Part shown: positions 9,126 through 16,695 of the stretch, piece after piece | Layout: every line of letters begins with the position of its first letter | How positions within the stretch are numbered: the stretch's first letter is position 1 | Assembly: GCF_016907675.1 (NCBI RefSeq) | Contig: NZ_JAFBCJ010000001.1 | Span: 1,860,001-1,924,000 of the forward strand | Length of the DNA stretch: 64,000 bases | From: Geodermatophilus bullaregiensis | GTDB taxonomy: Bacteria; Actinomycetota; Actinomycetes; Mycobacteriales; Geodermatophilaceae | Reading direction: 5' to 3' | The notes under the pieces: generated by a model | What the model was told of the DNA's origin: nothing | The model's input: the letters and a program-made list of their open reading frames with translations, nothing else | The model's database searches: none | Made by a program: the position numbers and the translations under genes

Positions 9126-10219
9126 GGCGCCGGTGTCCGGCGCAGCCGCCAGGCGAGCACGGTGAGCAGCCCGTAGGCCACACCGGCGGCCAGCAGCCCC
9201 GCGCCGGGCACGGTCCACTCGAGGTCCGGGCCGGCGACCGCGTCGCGCAACCCGGTCAGCCCGGCCGCGAGCACGGTCACGGTGAGGGCGAGCAGGCCGC
9301 CGACGGCGCCCAGCCGCGGCCGCAGCGACGGCGCGAGGACCGCGCCGAGCAGGACGGCGCCGGCCAGGAGCAGCCCGCCCAGGAGCGCCAGCCCGGGGCG
9401 TTCGAGCAGCGCCTGCGGGCCCTGCTGCTCGACCACGACCTCCAGTCCGGTGGCCGGGTCGGCGACGAGCCGGTCGGGGACGTCGGCGGCGGGCAGGGCC
9501 AGGCACAGCACGGTGAGGACGCCGAGCAGCACGGCGCCACCGGCCAGCGCGGGCCGGGCGGGGTCGAGGGCGCCGCGGTCCTCCATCAGCGTGCGCCCCC
9601 ACACCGCGGCGGCGCACCCGCCGGCGAGGACGGTCAGCCCGAGCGCGAGCACCTGCAGCCACCAGCCGGCCCCCGTCGTCACCGTGCTGGTGAGCACCCG
9701 CTCGCCGGCGAGCACCTCGATGCCGGGCCGCACCGTCGAGCTGCTGCCGCGGTAGACCTCGATGAGCAGCGAGCCGAGCGCGAGCACCCCGCCCACCCCC
9801 GCGTAGGCCAGCCCGAACCGGGGGACCCGGCCGGCCGCCAGCCCTCCCCCGACCGTCACCGACGCCAGCGGGACGACGAGCCCGACCAGCACGCCGCCGA
9901 CGCCCCGGCCGAGGGTCAGCTCCTGGCCCCCGACGACGAGGTAGAGCGGGAACAGCGCGGCCGCCCCGGCCAGGCCGGCCAGGACGAGGAGGGCCCCGGC
10001 GACCCGCGCGGCGCGCGGCGCCTCGCCGACGATCAGGCCGTCCGCGGACACCGGGCCGGCAGCGGGACCCGCCGGACGGCCCGTCGCCGCCTGCGGCCGC
10101 CGGTTGCCGGCCGGCCGGATGCCCCCGGTCCCCCGGTCGCGCGCGGCGGCGGAGCCGGTGCGCCGGGCGGTCCCGCCGCGGGTGCGGTCGTCGCGGGCAG
10201 AGCGGTCCCGGGCGGCCAC
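9122..10219 (-). CDS. Multi-pass membrane protein of unknown function
   Basis: A 365-residue protein: an Arg/Thr/Gly-rich, probably cytosolic N-terminus of about 55 residues, then about eight hydrophobic helices (for example VAGALLVLAGLAGAAALFPL, LQVLALGLTVLAGGCAAAVW, LALLGGLLLAGAVLLGAVLA). No family recognised. Start GTG 10219 is chosen because AAGGAGG lies 5 bp upstream; the open frame extends much further but as spacer-like sequence. It overlaps the B12-fold gene by 4 bp and is divergent from the lipase. Confidence 0.65.
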   Translation of the reverse strand: MAARDRSARDDRTRGGTARRTGSAAARDRGTGGIRPAGNRRPQAATGRPAGPAAGPVSADGLIVGEAPRAARVAGALLVLAGLAGAAALFPLYLVVGGQELTLGRGVGGVLVGLVVPLASVTVGGGLAAGRVPRFGLAYAGVGGVLALGSLLIEVYRGSSSTVRPGIEVLAGERVLTSTVTTGAGWWLQVLALGLTVLAGGCAAAVWGRTLMEDRGALDPARPALAGGAVLLGVLTVLCLALPAADVPDRLVADPATGLEVVVEQQGPQALLERPGLALLGGLLLAGAVLLGAVLAPSLRPRLGAVGGLLALTVTVLAAGLTGLRDAVAGPDLEWTVPGAGLLAAGVAYGLLTVLAWRLRRTPAP

Positions 10220-10296
10220 GAGGCCTCCTTCGTCGAGAAGTGTCACGAAGCGGCCTCGATGTCGTCGAGATCCGGCATCGTCTGTGTGACCGTCGC

Positions 10297-10321
10297 CACA
10301 CGAGGGCATTACCGTCGTGTG
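10297..10321. promoter_or_regulatory. Inverted repeat in the divergent membrane-protein/lipase spacer
   Basis: CACACGA (10297-10303) and TCGTGTG (10315-10321) form a perfect inverted repeat with an 11-bp spacer in the 190-bp divergent region. The size suits a dimeric regulator site. No regulator is identified. Confidence 0.35.
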
Positions 10322-10409
10322 AACGGAGCACGGGCAGGGTGCTCCGGCCACCCACGAACTCCCGGGTCCCGGGACCGGAGCGGTGGCCGACCGACGGGGA
10401 GGACCAGCC

Positions 10410-11306
10410 ATGCGCGCGACCGGCGACCCCGGGTGCCGTCCAGAGTCGCACACGGCAGTCCCCTCCCCGGTCACGCCACGGGGTCTCCTGCGCACACTGG
10501 CCACACCGGCCGCCATCGCCGGCGGGCTGACCGAGCTGGCCTGGGTCGGCGCGCACGTGGTCATGTACCCGTTGGGCGCGGGCGACGAGGTCCTGCGGCT
10601 CGACCCCCGCTGCCGCCCCGGTGAGCAGCCGCCCGGCGTGCGCGCGCTGTTCGCCGCCGACCCGCTGGCCGCCCGCACCCCGGTGCTGCTGGTGCACGGT
10701 CTCGTCGACAACCGCTCGATCTTCACGGTGATGCGCCGCGGGCTGCGGCGGCGCGGCTTCGCCCAGGTCTGCACGTGGAACTACAGCCCGATGCTGGGCG
10801 ACGTCGCCCGGGGCGCCCGCGAGCTCGGTGAGCACATCGAGCGGATCTGCACCCAGACCGGGCACGACCGCATCCACGTCGTGGGGCACAGCCTGGGCGG
10901 CCTGATCGCCCGCTACCACGTACAGCGGCAGGGCGGCGGCCGGCGGGTGGAGTCGCTGGTGACGCTCGGGACGCCGCACGGCGGGTCGGTGCTCGCCCAC
11001 CTGCTGCCGACGCCGATGGTGCGCCAGCTGCGGCCGGGCTCCCCCGTGCTGCGTGAGCTCGAGCAGCCCGCGCCCGGCTGGTCGACCCGCATGACCGCGC
11101 TCTACAGCGACCTCGACCAGATGGTCGTCCCCACGCGGGCCGGGCGCTGCGACCACCCGGACCTGCAGGCGCGCAACGTGCTCGTCCGCGGCGTCGGGCA
11201 CCTGTCGCTGCCCTTCCACCGCGGCGTCGTCGACGAGGTGGCCGCGACCCTGGCCGGCGTGCGCCCGGCGGCGCCCGTCCGGCTGGCCCCGGCGGCGGTC
11301 GCCTGA
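10410..11306 (+). CDS. Alpha/beta-hydrolase lipase (triacylglycerol lipase/EstA-like)
   Basis: The 298-residue protein has the lipase HG loop VLLVHGLVDNRSIF, the nucleophile elbow VVGHSLGGLIARYHV (Ser in GHSLG) and a LVTLGTPHGGSVLAHLL segment typical of bacterial lipases and PGAP1-like esterases. A late VRGVGHLSLPFH provides the probable catalytic His. A short hydrophobic stretch near residues 30-50 may be a membrane anchor. ATG 10410 has GGGGAGGA about 6 bp upstream; in-frame upstream starts lack this. Substrate unknown. Confidence 0.85.
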   Translation: MRATGDPGCRPESHTAVPSPVTPRGLLRTLATPAAIAGGLTELAWVGAHVVMYPLGAGDEVLRLDPRCRPGEQPPGVRALFAADPLAARTPVLLVHGLVDNRSIFTVMRRGLRRRGFAQVCTWNYSPMLGDVARGARELGEHIERICTQTGHDRIHVVGHSLGGLIARYHVQRQGGGRRVESLVTLGTPHGGSVLAHLLPTPMVRQLRPGSPVLRELEQPAPGWSTRMTALYSDLDQMVVPTRAGRCDHPDLQARNVLVRGVGHLSLPFHRGVVDEVAATLAGVRPAAPVRLAPAAVA

Positions 11307-11492
11307 GGGGTCACGGTGGGGACATGACGACACGCAGCGTCGCCTACCCCGCTCGTCGGTGACTGCACGTTACGGTCCGATCACGGCGCCGGTACCCACC
11401 GGCGGGCGTCCTCCCGGGCGCCTCCACCGCCGTCGCTCCCCCGGCGGACCGCTGCGCACAGTGGTCCCGGGAGCGTGGACGAAGGGTGTCCC

Positions 11493-12299
11493 GTGGCCCG
11501 GCAGAGTGGTCCCGCGCTCCTCGAGCGCCCGGCGGGCAACGCCGCGCCCGTCACCGCCGCGCCGTCCCGGGTGGGGGCACCTGCCGACGTCCGCGCCGCC
11601 GCTCCCGAGACCCCTTCCCAGGACACCGCCGAGCCGGCCGCGCGCCGCACCGTGCGCCGCCCGCCCGGCCGGCGCGGGCCGCTCTGGCTGGCCGCGCTCG
11701 TGGTCGGGGCCGTGCTCGCCGCCGTCCCCGCCTTCACCGGCGGGGCGCCGACGCCCGTCTCCGTCAGTGCCGCCGACTACGGACTGGGCGCGGCCGACGT
11801 CGGCCTGGCCGGGGACGTGGAGGACGCCGAGGCCCGCCGCGGGATCAGCCAGGCCGAGGCCCAGCAGCGGCTGAGCGAGCTCGCGGCGTCGCGCGCCGCC
11901 CGGGAGCCGCAGACCGTCCTGCCCGCGCAGGGCCGCATGACCACCTGCTTCTGCATGCGCTGGGGCTCGATGCACTACGGCATCGACCTGGCCGGCCCGC
12001 TGGGCACCCCGGTCTACGCGGCCGCCGACGGCGTCGTGCTGCGCGCCGGGCCGGCCTCGGGGTACGGCAACGCCGTCTACGTGCAGGACGCCGACGGCAA
12101 CGTGCACGTCTACGGCCACATGCGCTACTACGACGTCGAGGCCGGCGACATCGTGCACGCCGGCGACCAGATCGCCAAGATCGGCAACGAGGGCCAGTCG
12201 ACCGGCCCCCACCTGCACTACCAGATCAACCGCGGCAGCATGACCGGCCGGCCAATCGACCCCGAGGAGTGGCTCGCCGACCACGGCGTCGCCATCTGA
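11493..12299 (+). CDS. M23 (LytM-type) peptidase, membrane-anchored
   Basis: A 268-residue protein with a Pro/Ala-rich N-terminus, one membrane helix (GPLWLAALVVGAVLAAVPAF, about residues 60-80) and a C-terminal M23 domain. The zinc-binding HYGIDLAGP (HxxxD) and HLHYQI (HxH) motifs are intact, as is VYGHM, so it should be an active peptidoglycan endopeptidase. It sits between sucCD and pcrA as the M23 gene Rv0950c does in M. tuberculosis. GTG 11493 is preferred over GTG 11475. I looked for a c-di-AMP riboswitch in the leader and saw none. Confidence 0.9.
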   Translation: MARQSGPALLERPAGNAAPVTAAPSRVGAPADVRAAAPETPSQDTAEPAARRTVRRPPGRRGPLWLAALVVGAVLAAVPAFTGGAPTPVSVSAADYGLGAADVGLAGDVEDAEARRGISQAEAQQRLSELAASRAAREPQTVLPAQGRMTTCFCMRWGSMHYGIDLAGPLGTPVYAAADGVVLRAGPASGYGNAVYVQDADGNVHVYGHMRYYDVEAGDIVHAGDQIAKIGNEGQSTGPHLHYQINRGSMTGRPIDPEEWLADHGVAI

Positions 12300-12501
12300 G
12301 CCAGACTCTGCAGGGCACGGTCACGCACCTGCGTCGTGGGTGTTGCTCGTGCTCCAGCGGCGCTGCAGGACCCGCGGTGCACGAGGAACACCGGCACAGC
12401 GAGGGCCGGAGACCGGCTGGCCGGGACGCCGGGCAGTGCGGCGCAGGTCGGGGACGGCACGTGGCCGCGGTGTCGGCCGGAGGACGACCGTGCCGGCGCT
12501 C

Positions 12502-12603
12502 GACGAGAGGGGCGTAGCGCCGAGCGAGGCGCTTGGTGCCACCCGAGCCGGGGACCACCGTGCCACGACCGGGGTCGTGACCGATCCGGTCACCGACCTC
12601 CAC
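12502..12603 (-). pseudogene. Decayed partial copy of the pcrA 3' end
   Basis: On the minus strand this stretch reads VEVGDRIGHDPGRGTVV, then GSGGTKRLARRYAPLV. The intact pcrA (ending at 13261) reads VEVGDRVSHDAFGLGTVV ... GSGGTKRLVLRYAPLV. DNA matches include GACGAGAGGGGCGTAGCGC and GAGGCGCTTGGTGCC. About 15 residues between the two blocks are deleted and several substitutions have accumulated. It lies in the otherwise gene-free 335-bp stretch 12300-12634, with the TetR gene between it and pcrA. Confidence 0.8.
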
Positions 12604-12634
12604 CCCGGCGTGGCCGTCCGGCCCACCGCACGGC

Positions 12635-13186
12635 TCACCCGGCGTCCCTGACGACGAGCCGCAGGACGGTGTCGGCCACGGACGGCTCCACGCGGGCAGG
12701 TGCCAGCCGGCCGAGCCGCACGCCGTCCGCGGCACCCACGACCAGCCAGGTCAGCACCGTCAGGACCCACTCGGGGTCGACGTCGACCCGGAAGACGCCG
12801 GCCTCCTGACCTCGTCGGACCAGGAGGCGCACCCGCTCCTCGCCGGCGGCCGCGCGTGCCAGGAGGTCCTGCTCGACCAGCTCCTCGGGGGGCTGGGTGA
12901 TGAGCCGGCCGTAGCGGGCGCCGAGCGGGACCAGCCGGCCCACCAGACCCCGCAGGGCGAGCACCGGGTCGTCACCGTCCTCGGCACCGGCGGGGCCGGT
13001 CGCCGCGATGAAGGCCTCGACCGCTTGCCGGCACAGCGTGCCGATCAGGGTCGATCGGCTGGGGAACCGGCGGAACGGCGTGACCCGGCTGACGCCGACC
13101 GCACGCGCGACGTCGTCCATGGAGGCGGCCGGGCGAGCGGCGAGGAGCGTGGCGGCAACGTCCAGCAGTGCGTCGTCGGCAGACAC
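12635..13186 (-). CDS. TetR/AcrR-family transcriptional regulator
   Basis: The 183 residues begin with the TetR helix-turn-helix: [45 protein letters not shown]. The C-terminal ligand domain is not assignable. In this family the regulator usually represses an adjacent transporter or enzyme, but here no obvious partner is adjacent: pcrA is on one side and a pcrA remnant on the other. That arrangement suggests the gene was inserted at, or trapped by, a duplication of the pcrA end. GTG 13186 is the start. Confidence 0.85.
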   Translation of the reverse strand: MSADDALLDVAATLLAARPAASMDDVARAVGVSRVTPFRRFPSRSTLIGTLCRQAVEAFIAATGPAGAEDGDDPVLALRGLVGRLVPLGARYGRLITQPPEELVEQDLLARAAAGEERVRLLVRRGQEAGVFRVDVDPEWVLTVLTWLVVGAADGVRLGRLAPARVEPSVADTVLRLVVRDAG

Positions 13187-13217
13187 GGACCCAGCTGGCC
13201 GCGGGCGTCACCGCCCT

Positions 13218-13258
13218 GGCCGCGGCGTGAGGCCCCGCCCCGGCCGCGGCGTGAGGCC
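13218..13258. repeat. Direct repeat between tetR and pcrA
   Basis: GGCCGCGGCGTGAGGCC occurs twice, at 13218-13234 and 13242-13258, with a 24-bp period, immediately before the pcrA stop. It may be a footprint of the rearrangement that duplicated the pcrA end. Confidence 0.6.
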
Positions 13259-13260
13259 GG

Positions 13261-15558
13261 TCAGAGCTTGACGAGAGGGGCGTAGCGCAGGACGAGGCGC
13301 TTGGTGCCGCCCGAGCCGAAGTCCACCGTGGCCTGCGCCTTGTCCCCTGCGCCGTTGACCTCGACCACCGTGCCGAGGCCGAACGCGTCGTGGCTGACCC
13401 GGTCGCCGACCTCGACGGAGATCACCGCGCGGTTGCCCGCGCCGCCGCGCAGCCCGCCGGTGGACAGCCCGGTCGCGGCCACCCTCGACTGCGCCGAGCC
13501 GTACCCGGTGCTCGGTGCCGGCGTCGGGTCGACGCGGGCCCAGTGCACGGCCTCGCCGGGCAGCTCGTCGAGGAACCGCGACGGCGGGTTGTAGGCCGGC
13601 TGGCCCCAGCTGGTGCGGACCGTGGCGCGGGAGAGGAACAGCCGCTGCCGCGCGCGGGTGATGCCGACGTAGGCCAGCCGCCGCTCCTCCTCCAGCTCCC
13701 GCGGGTCGCCCAGCGCCCGCAGGTGCGGGAAGACGCCGTCCTCCAGCCCGGTGAGGAAGACGACGGGGAACTCCAGGCCCTTGGCGGTGTGCAGCGTCAT
13801 CAGCGTGACGACGCCGGCCTCGTCGCCGGACACGGGGATCTGGTCGGCGTCGGCCACCAGCGACACCTGCTCGAGGAAGTCGGTGACCGTGCCGCCGGGG
13901 TTCGTCGCCTCGAACTCCGCGGCCACCGAGACGAGCTCGTTGAGGTTGTCGACGCGCCCCTCGTCCTGCGGGTCGTTGCTGGCCTCCAGCTCGGCGAGGT
14001 AGCCGGTGCGGTCGAGGATGCTCTCGAGCAGGGCCGCGGGGCCCGAGCCGGTCTCGACCAGCTGCTCGAACTCCTCCAGCAGGGCGACGAAGTCCTGCAG
14101 CGCCTTGAGCGAGCGCGGCGCCAGCGCGGTGATCTCCGGGCAGCGGCGCAGCGCGGTGGCGAAGGCGATCCGCTCCCGGTCGGCGAACTGCTCGACGCAG
14201 GACTCCGCCTTGTCGCCGATGCCGCGCTTGGGCGTGTTGATCACCCGGCGCAGGCTGACGACGTCGGCCGGGTTGGCCACCACCTTGAGGTAGGCCAGCG
14301 CGTCGCGGACCTCCTTGCGCTCGTAGAAGCGCACCCCGCCGACGACCTTGTAGGGCATGCCGACGCGGATGAACACCTCCTCGAACACACGGGAGGCGTT
14401 GTTGGTCCGGTAGAAGACGGCGATGTCCTTGGGGGCCGCCTTCCCCTCGTCCACCAGCGCGTCGATCTGCTCGGCGACCCAGGCGGCCTCGTCGTGCTCG
14501 TTCTCGGCGACGTAGCCCTCGATCAGCTCGCCGTCGCCGGCGTCGGTCCACAGGCTCTTGGGACGGCGGCCGGTGTTCTTGGCGATGACGGTGTTGGCCG
14601 CCTTGAGGATGCGCTGCGTCGAGCGGTAGTTCTGCTCGAGGAGGATCGTCGTGGCCTGCGGGTAGTCGCGCTCGAACTCGTCGATGTTGCGGATCGTCGC
14701 GCCGCGGAAGGCGTAGATCGACTGGTCGGCGTCGCCGACCACGCACAGCTCGGCCGGCGGGACCGGCCCCTCACCGGTACCGACCAGCTCGCGGACCAGC
14801 ACGTACTGCGCGTGGTTGGTGTCCTGGTACTCGTCGACGAGCACGTGGCGGAAGCGGCGGCGGTAGTGCTCGGCGACGTCGGGGAACGCCTGCAGCAGGT
14901 GCACCGTCGTCATGATCAGGTCGTCGAAGTCCAGCGCGTGCGCCTCGCGCAGCCGCTGCTGGTAGAGCCGGTAGGCCTCGGCGAGCACCTTCTCCGGCGC
15001 CGTCGTCGGGACGTAGGACTCCTCGTCGACCAGCTCGTTCTTCAGGTTGGACACCTGGGCGGCGAGGCTGCGTCCGGGGTAGCGCTTCGCGTCGAGGTCG
15101 AGGTCGCGGGCGACCATCGTCATCAGCCGCACCGAGTCGCCCTGGTCGTAGATCGTGAACGACGACTTCAGGCCCAGCTTGGCGGCCTCGGCGCGCAGGA
15201 TGCGCACGCACATCGAGTGGAACGTCGACACCCACATGGCGCGGGCGCGCGGGCCGACGAGCTGGGCCACGCGCTCCTTCATCTCCCCGGCGGCCTTGTT
15301 GGTGAAGGTGATCGCGAGGACCTCACCGGGCTGCACCCCGCGGGCGCCCAGCAGGTAGGCGATGCGGTGGGCGAGCACGCGCGTCTTGCCCGAGCCGGCA
15401 CCGGCGACGATGAGCAGCGGGCCGCCCTCGTGGACGACGGCCTGGCGCTGGGGGCCGTTGAGGCCGGCCAGCATCCGGTCCAGCTCCCGGCCGGCCGAGC
15501 CGGGGGCGGAGCGCTGGAGAGCGGCGGTACCGGGGAGGGCCTGCTGCACGCTGCTCAT
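13261..15558 (-). CDS. pcrA: ATP-dependent DNA helicase PcrA/UvrD1
   Basis: A 765-residue superfamily-1 helicase acting in nucleotide-excision repair and replication-fork maintenance. Walker A is VAGAGSGKTRVLAHR near residue 55, Walker B is VLVDEYQDTNHAQ, with QNYRST, AVFYRTNNASRVFEE, MTLHTAKGLEFP and AYVGITRARQRL as later motifs. The C-terminus has the Tudor-like RNA-polymerase-binding domain (VGDRVSHDAFGLGTVV ... GGTKRLVLRYAPLVKL). ATG 15558 is preferred over GTG 15564 because a TACAGT -10 box (15568-15573) lies 9 bp upstream, implying a leaderless mRNA. Divergent from the chorismate mutase leader. Confidence 0.95.
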   Translation of the reverse strand: MSSVQQALPGTAALQRSAPGSAGRELDRMLAGLNGPQRQAVVHEGGPLLIVAGAGSGKTRVLAHRIAYLLGARGVQPGEVLAITFTNKAAGEMKERVAQLVGPRARAMWVSTFHSMCVRILRAEAAKLGLKSSFTIYDQGDSVRLMTMVARDLDLDAKRYPGRSLAAQVSNLKNELVDEESYVPTTAPEKVLAEAYRLYQQRLREAHALDFDDLIMTTVHLLQAFPDVAEHYRRRFRHVLVDEYQDTNHAQYVLVRELVGTGEGPVPPAELCVVGDADQSIYAFRGATIRNIDEFERDYPQATTILLEQNYRSTQRILKAANTVIAKNTGRRPKSLWTDAGDGELIEGYVAENEHDEAAWVAEQIDALVDEGKAAPKDIAVFYRTNNASRVFEEVFIRVGMPYKVVGGVRFYERKEVRDALAYLKVVANPADVVSLRRVINTPKRGIGDKAESCVEQFADRERIAFATALRRCPEITALAPRSLKALQDFVALLEEFEQLVETGSGPAALLESILDRTGYLAELEASNDPQDEGRVDNLNELVSVAAEFEATNPGGTVTDFLEQVSLVADADQIPVSGDEAGVVTLMTLHTAKGLEFPVVFLTGLEDGVFPHLRALGDPRELEEERRLAYVGITRARQRLFLSRATVRTSWGQPAYNPPSRFLDELPGEAVHWARVDPTPAPSTGYGSAQSRVAATGLSTGGLRGGAGNRAVISVEVGDRVSHDAFGLGTVVEVNGAGDKAQATVDFGSGGTKRLVLRYAPLVKL

Positions 15559-15567
15559 AGCCACACC

Positions 15568-15573
15568 ACTGTA
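15568..15573 (-). promoter_or_regulatory. -10 box for leaderless pcrA
   Basis: TACAGT on the minus strand, 9 bp before the pcrA ATG, is an excellent actinobacterial -10 hexamer at leaderless spacing. Confidence 0.55.
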
Positions 15574-15654
15574 GTTCGGACGGGTGACGGCTCAGCGCCT
15601 TCCACCCGCCGCCGTCGTGGCGTCCGCCACGGGCGGTGTGGCACACTCGCCGAC

Positions 15655-15720
15655 GTGCTGCTCGCCACCGTCGTCTTTTCCTACGGCCACCGGGATCCGG
15701 TGTCCGTCGCCGCTGGCTGA
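15655..15720 (+). CDS. Candidate leader peptide upstream of chorismate mutase (21 residues)
   Basis: GTG 15655 to TGA 15718-15720 encodes a 21-residue peptide (M-L-L-A-T-V-V-F-S-Y-G-H-R-D-P-V-S-V-A-A-G). It contains adjacent Phe and Tyr codons, the end products of the chorismate mutase branch, and the Phe codon is TTT, which is very rare in this GC-rich DNA. A CACACT hexamer (15642-15647) 7 bp upstream suggests leaderless transcription. A T-tailed terminator hairpin follows 17 bp after the stop, then the chorismate mutase gene. This is the layout of transcription attenuation, but only one Phe and one Tyr codon are present, so it is a hypothesis. Confidence 0.45.
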   Translation: MLLATVVFSYGHRDPVSVAAG

Positions 15721-15737
15721 GCAACCGCCGCAACAGA

Positions 15738-15772
15738 CGCCCCGGGCCCGAGGAGCCCGGGGCGTTTCTCGT
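15738..15772 (+). terminator. Intrinsic terminator/attenuator before chorismate mutase
   Basis: CGCCCCGGGC (15738-15747) pairs perfectly with GCCCGGGGCG (15755-15764) across a 7-nt loop and is followed by TTTCTCGTT. It lies between the leader peptide and the chorismate mutase gene, so it would stop readthrough unless disrupted. T-tailed hairpins are otherwise scarce in this window. Confidence 0.75.
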
Positions 15773-15814
15773 TCCCGGGGTCCGACGGCCACCGTTCCGC
15801 CCCGGAGGACCCCG

Positions 15815-16087
15815 ATGACCGCCACCCTCCCCACCACTCCCGCCGCGGACGAGCGCATCGCCGAGCTGCGCGAGGAGATCGACGCCTGCGACGCCGCGCT
15901 CATCGCCCTGGTGCAGCGCCGGCTGGCGGTGTCCCACGAGATCGGTGAGCTGCGCCGCGCCAGCGGCGGCACGCGGCTCTCCCTCTCCCGCGAGCAGCAG
16001 GTGCTCGCCCGGTTCCAGGCCGCGCTCGGCCCGGACGGCGCCGCGCTGGGCATGATGCTGCTCCGCCAGGGCCGCGGCCGCCTGTAG
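15815..16087 (+). CDS. Chorismate mutase (AroQ type)
   Basis: A 90-residue single-domain AroQ protein converting chorismate to prephenate for Phe and Tyr synthesis. It shows RIAELREEIDACDAALIALVQRRLAVSHEIGELR with the catalytic Arg and the Lys/Glu-rich helix pattern of the family, then SREQQVLARF. The position divergent from pcrA equals that of Rv0948c next to uvrD1 in M. tuberculosis. ATG 15815 has CGGAGGA 5 bp upstream. Possible control by the leader peptide and terminator just upstream. Confidence 0.9.
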   Translation: MTATLPTTPAADERIAELREEIDACDAALIALVQRRLAVSHEIGELRRASGGTRLSLSREQQVLARFQAALGPDGAALGMMLLRQGRGRL

Positions 16088-16106
16088 GGGACCCCGTCGT
16101 CGTCGG

Positions 16107-16511
16107 TCAGCGTCGCTGGTCGGCGGGCGGGAAGTCGGCGTGGCGGTGCACCAGCCACCAGTCGCCCTCGACCCGCCGGTAGACGTGCGTCACCCGGATC
16201 GCCATCGGCCGGGGCTCGCCACCGTCGACGCGCACCGTGCCCTCCTCGGTGCCGACCGTGTACGCGAGGTCGCCGCTGTGCTCGACCACCTCGTACCGCG
16301 GGACGAGCCGGCCGTCGGCGAAGCGGCTGCCCACCCACTCGAAGGTCCTCGTGACTGCGTGGTGGCCCTTCTCGATCGGCCCCCACGCACCGAACAGCGT
16401 CACGTCGGCGGAGTCGGCCCAGCAGGCCGCGTACGGACCGGGGTTCCCGGCCCCCATCTGCGCGAGCCCGTCGGCGACGCGCTCCAGCGCTCGCGACAGT
16501 GCGGGGTCCAT
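16107..16511 (-). CDS. SnoaL/DUF4440-like NTF2-fold protein
   Basis: A 134-residue protein with the NTF2-like signature ALSRALERVADGLAQMGAGNP, VTLFGAWGPIEKGHHAV and AIRVTHVYRRVEGDWWLVHRHADF. Such proteins are small ketosteroid-isomerase-like enzymes or ligand binders. It is divergent from the ECF41 module, whose sigma factor itself carries a fused SnoaL-like C-terminal domain. ATG 16511 has GGGGAGG upstream, so the longer reading to 16742 is rejected. Confidence 0.8.
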   Translation of the reverse strand: MDPALSRALERVADGLAQMGAGNPGPYAACWADSADVTLFGAWGPIEKGHHAVTRTFEWVGSRFADGRLVPRYEVVEHSGDLAYTVGTEEGTVRVDGGEPRPMAIRVTHVYRRVEGDWWLVHRHADFPPADQRR

Positions 16512-16637
16512 GTCGCCTCCCCTCACCAGGCGTGCCGGGCAGGAGCGTCCCGTGCGGCACGGCCGGGCCGGGTCAGCATGCCCCCGGGTGCCCGGTCGCG
16601 GGGGGCCCCGGATCCGGCCACCCGGTCTGCGCCGGCA

Positions 16638-16664
16638 TGTCACACCACGGGCGGCTGCGTCGTC
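16638..16664 (+). promoter_or_regulatory. ECF41-type promoter of the CMD-sigma operon
   Basis: TGTCACA (16638-16644), a 16-bp spacer and CGTC (16661-16664) lie about 30 bp before the carboxymuconolactone-decarboxylase gene. This -35/-10 pair is the one reported for the ECF41 sigma group, which autoregulates its own operon. The second gene of this operon encodes an ECF41-like sigma factor. Confidence 0.75.
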
Positions 16665-16695
16665 TCCATGGACGTCCCCTGGAGAGGAGCCGGAC

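Noticed and set aside
11307-11492. c-di-AMP (ydaO-type) riboswitch upstream of the M23 peptidase
   Set aside because: Such riboswitches are common before cell-wall hydrolases in actinobacteria, but I could not find the conserved core in this 186-bp leader.
12300-12634. A minus-strand protein of about 170 residues extending through the pcrA remnant
   Set aside because: It merely reads through the remnant and into the tetR end; no start signal and no other homology.
13390-15720. A 776-codon plus-strand open frame
   Set aside because: Antisense to pcrA; only its last 21 codons, as a separate leader peptide, are considered meaningful.
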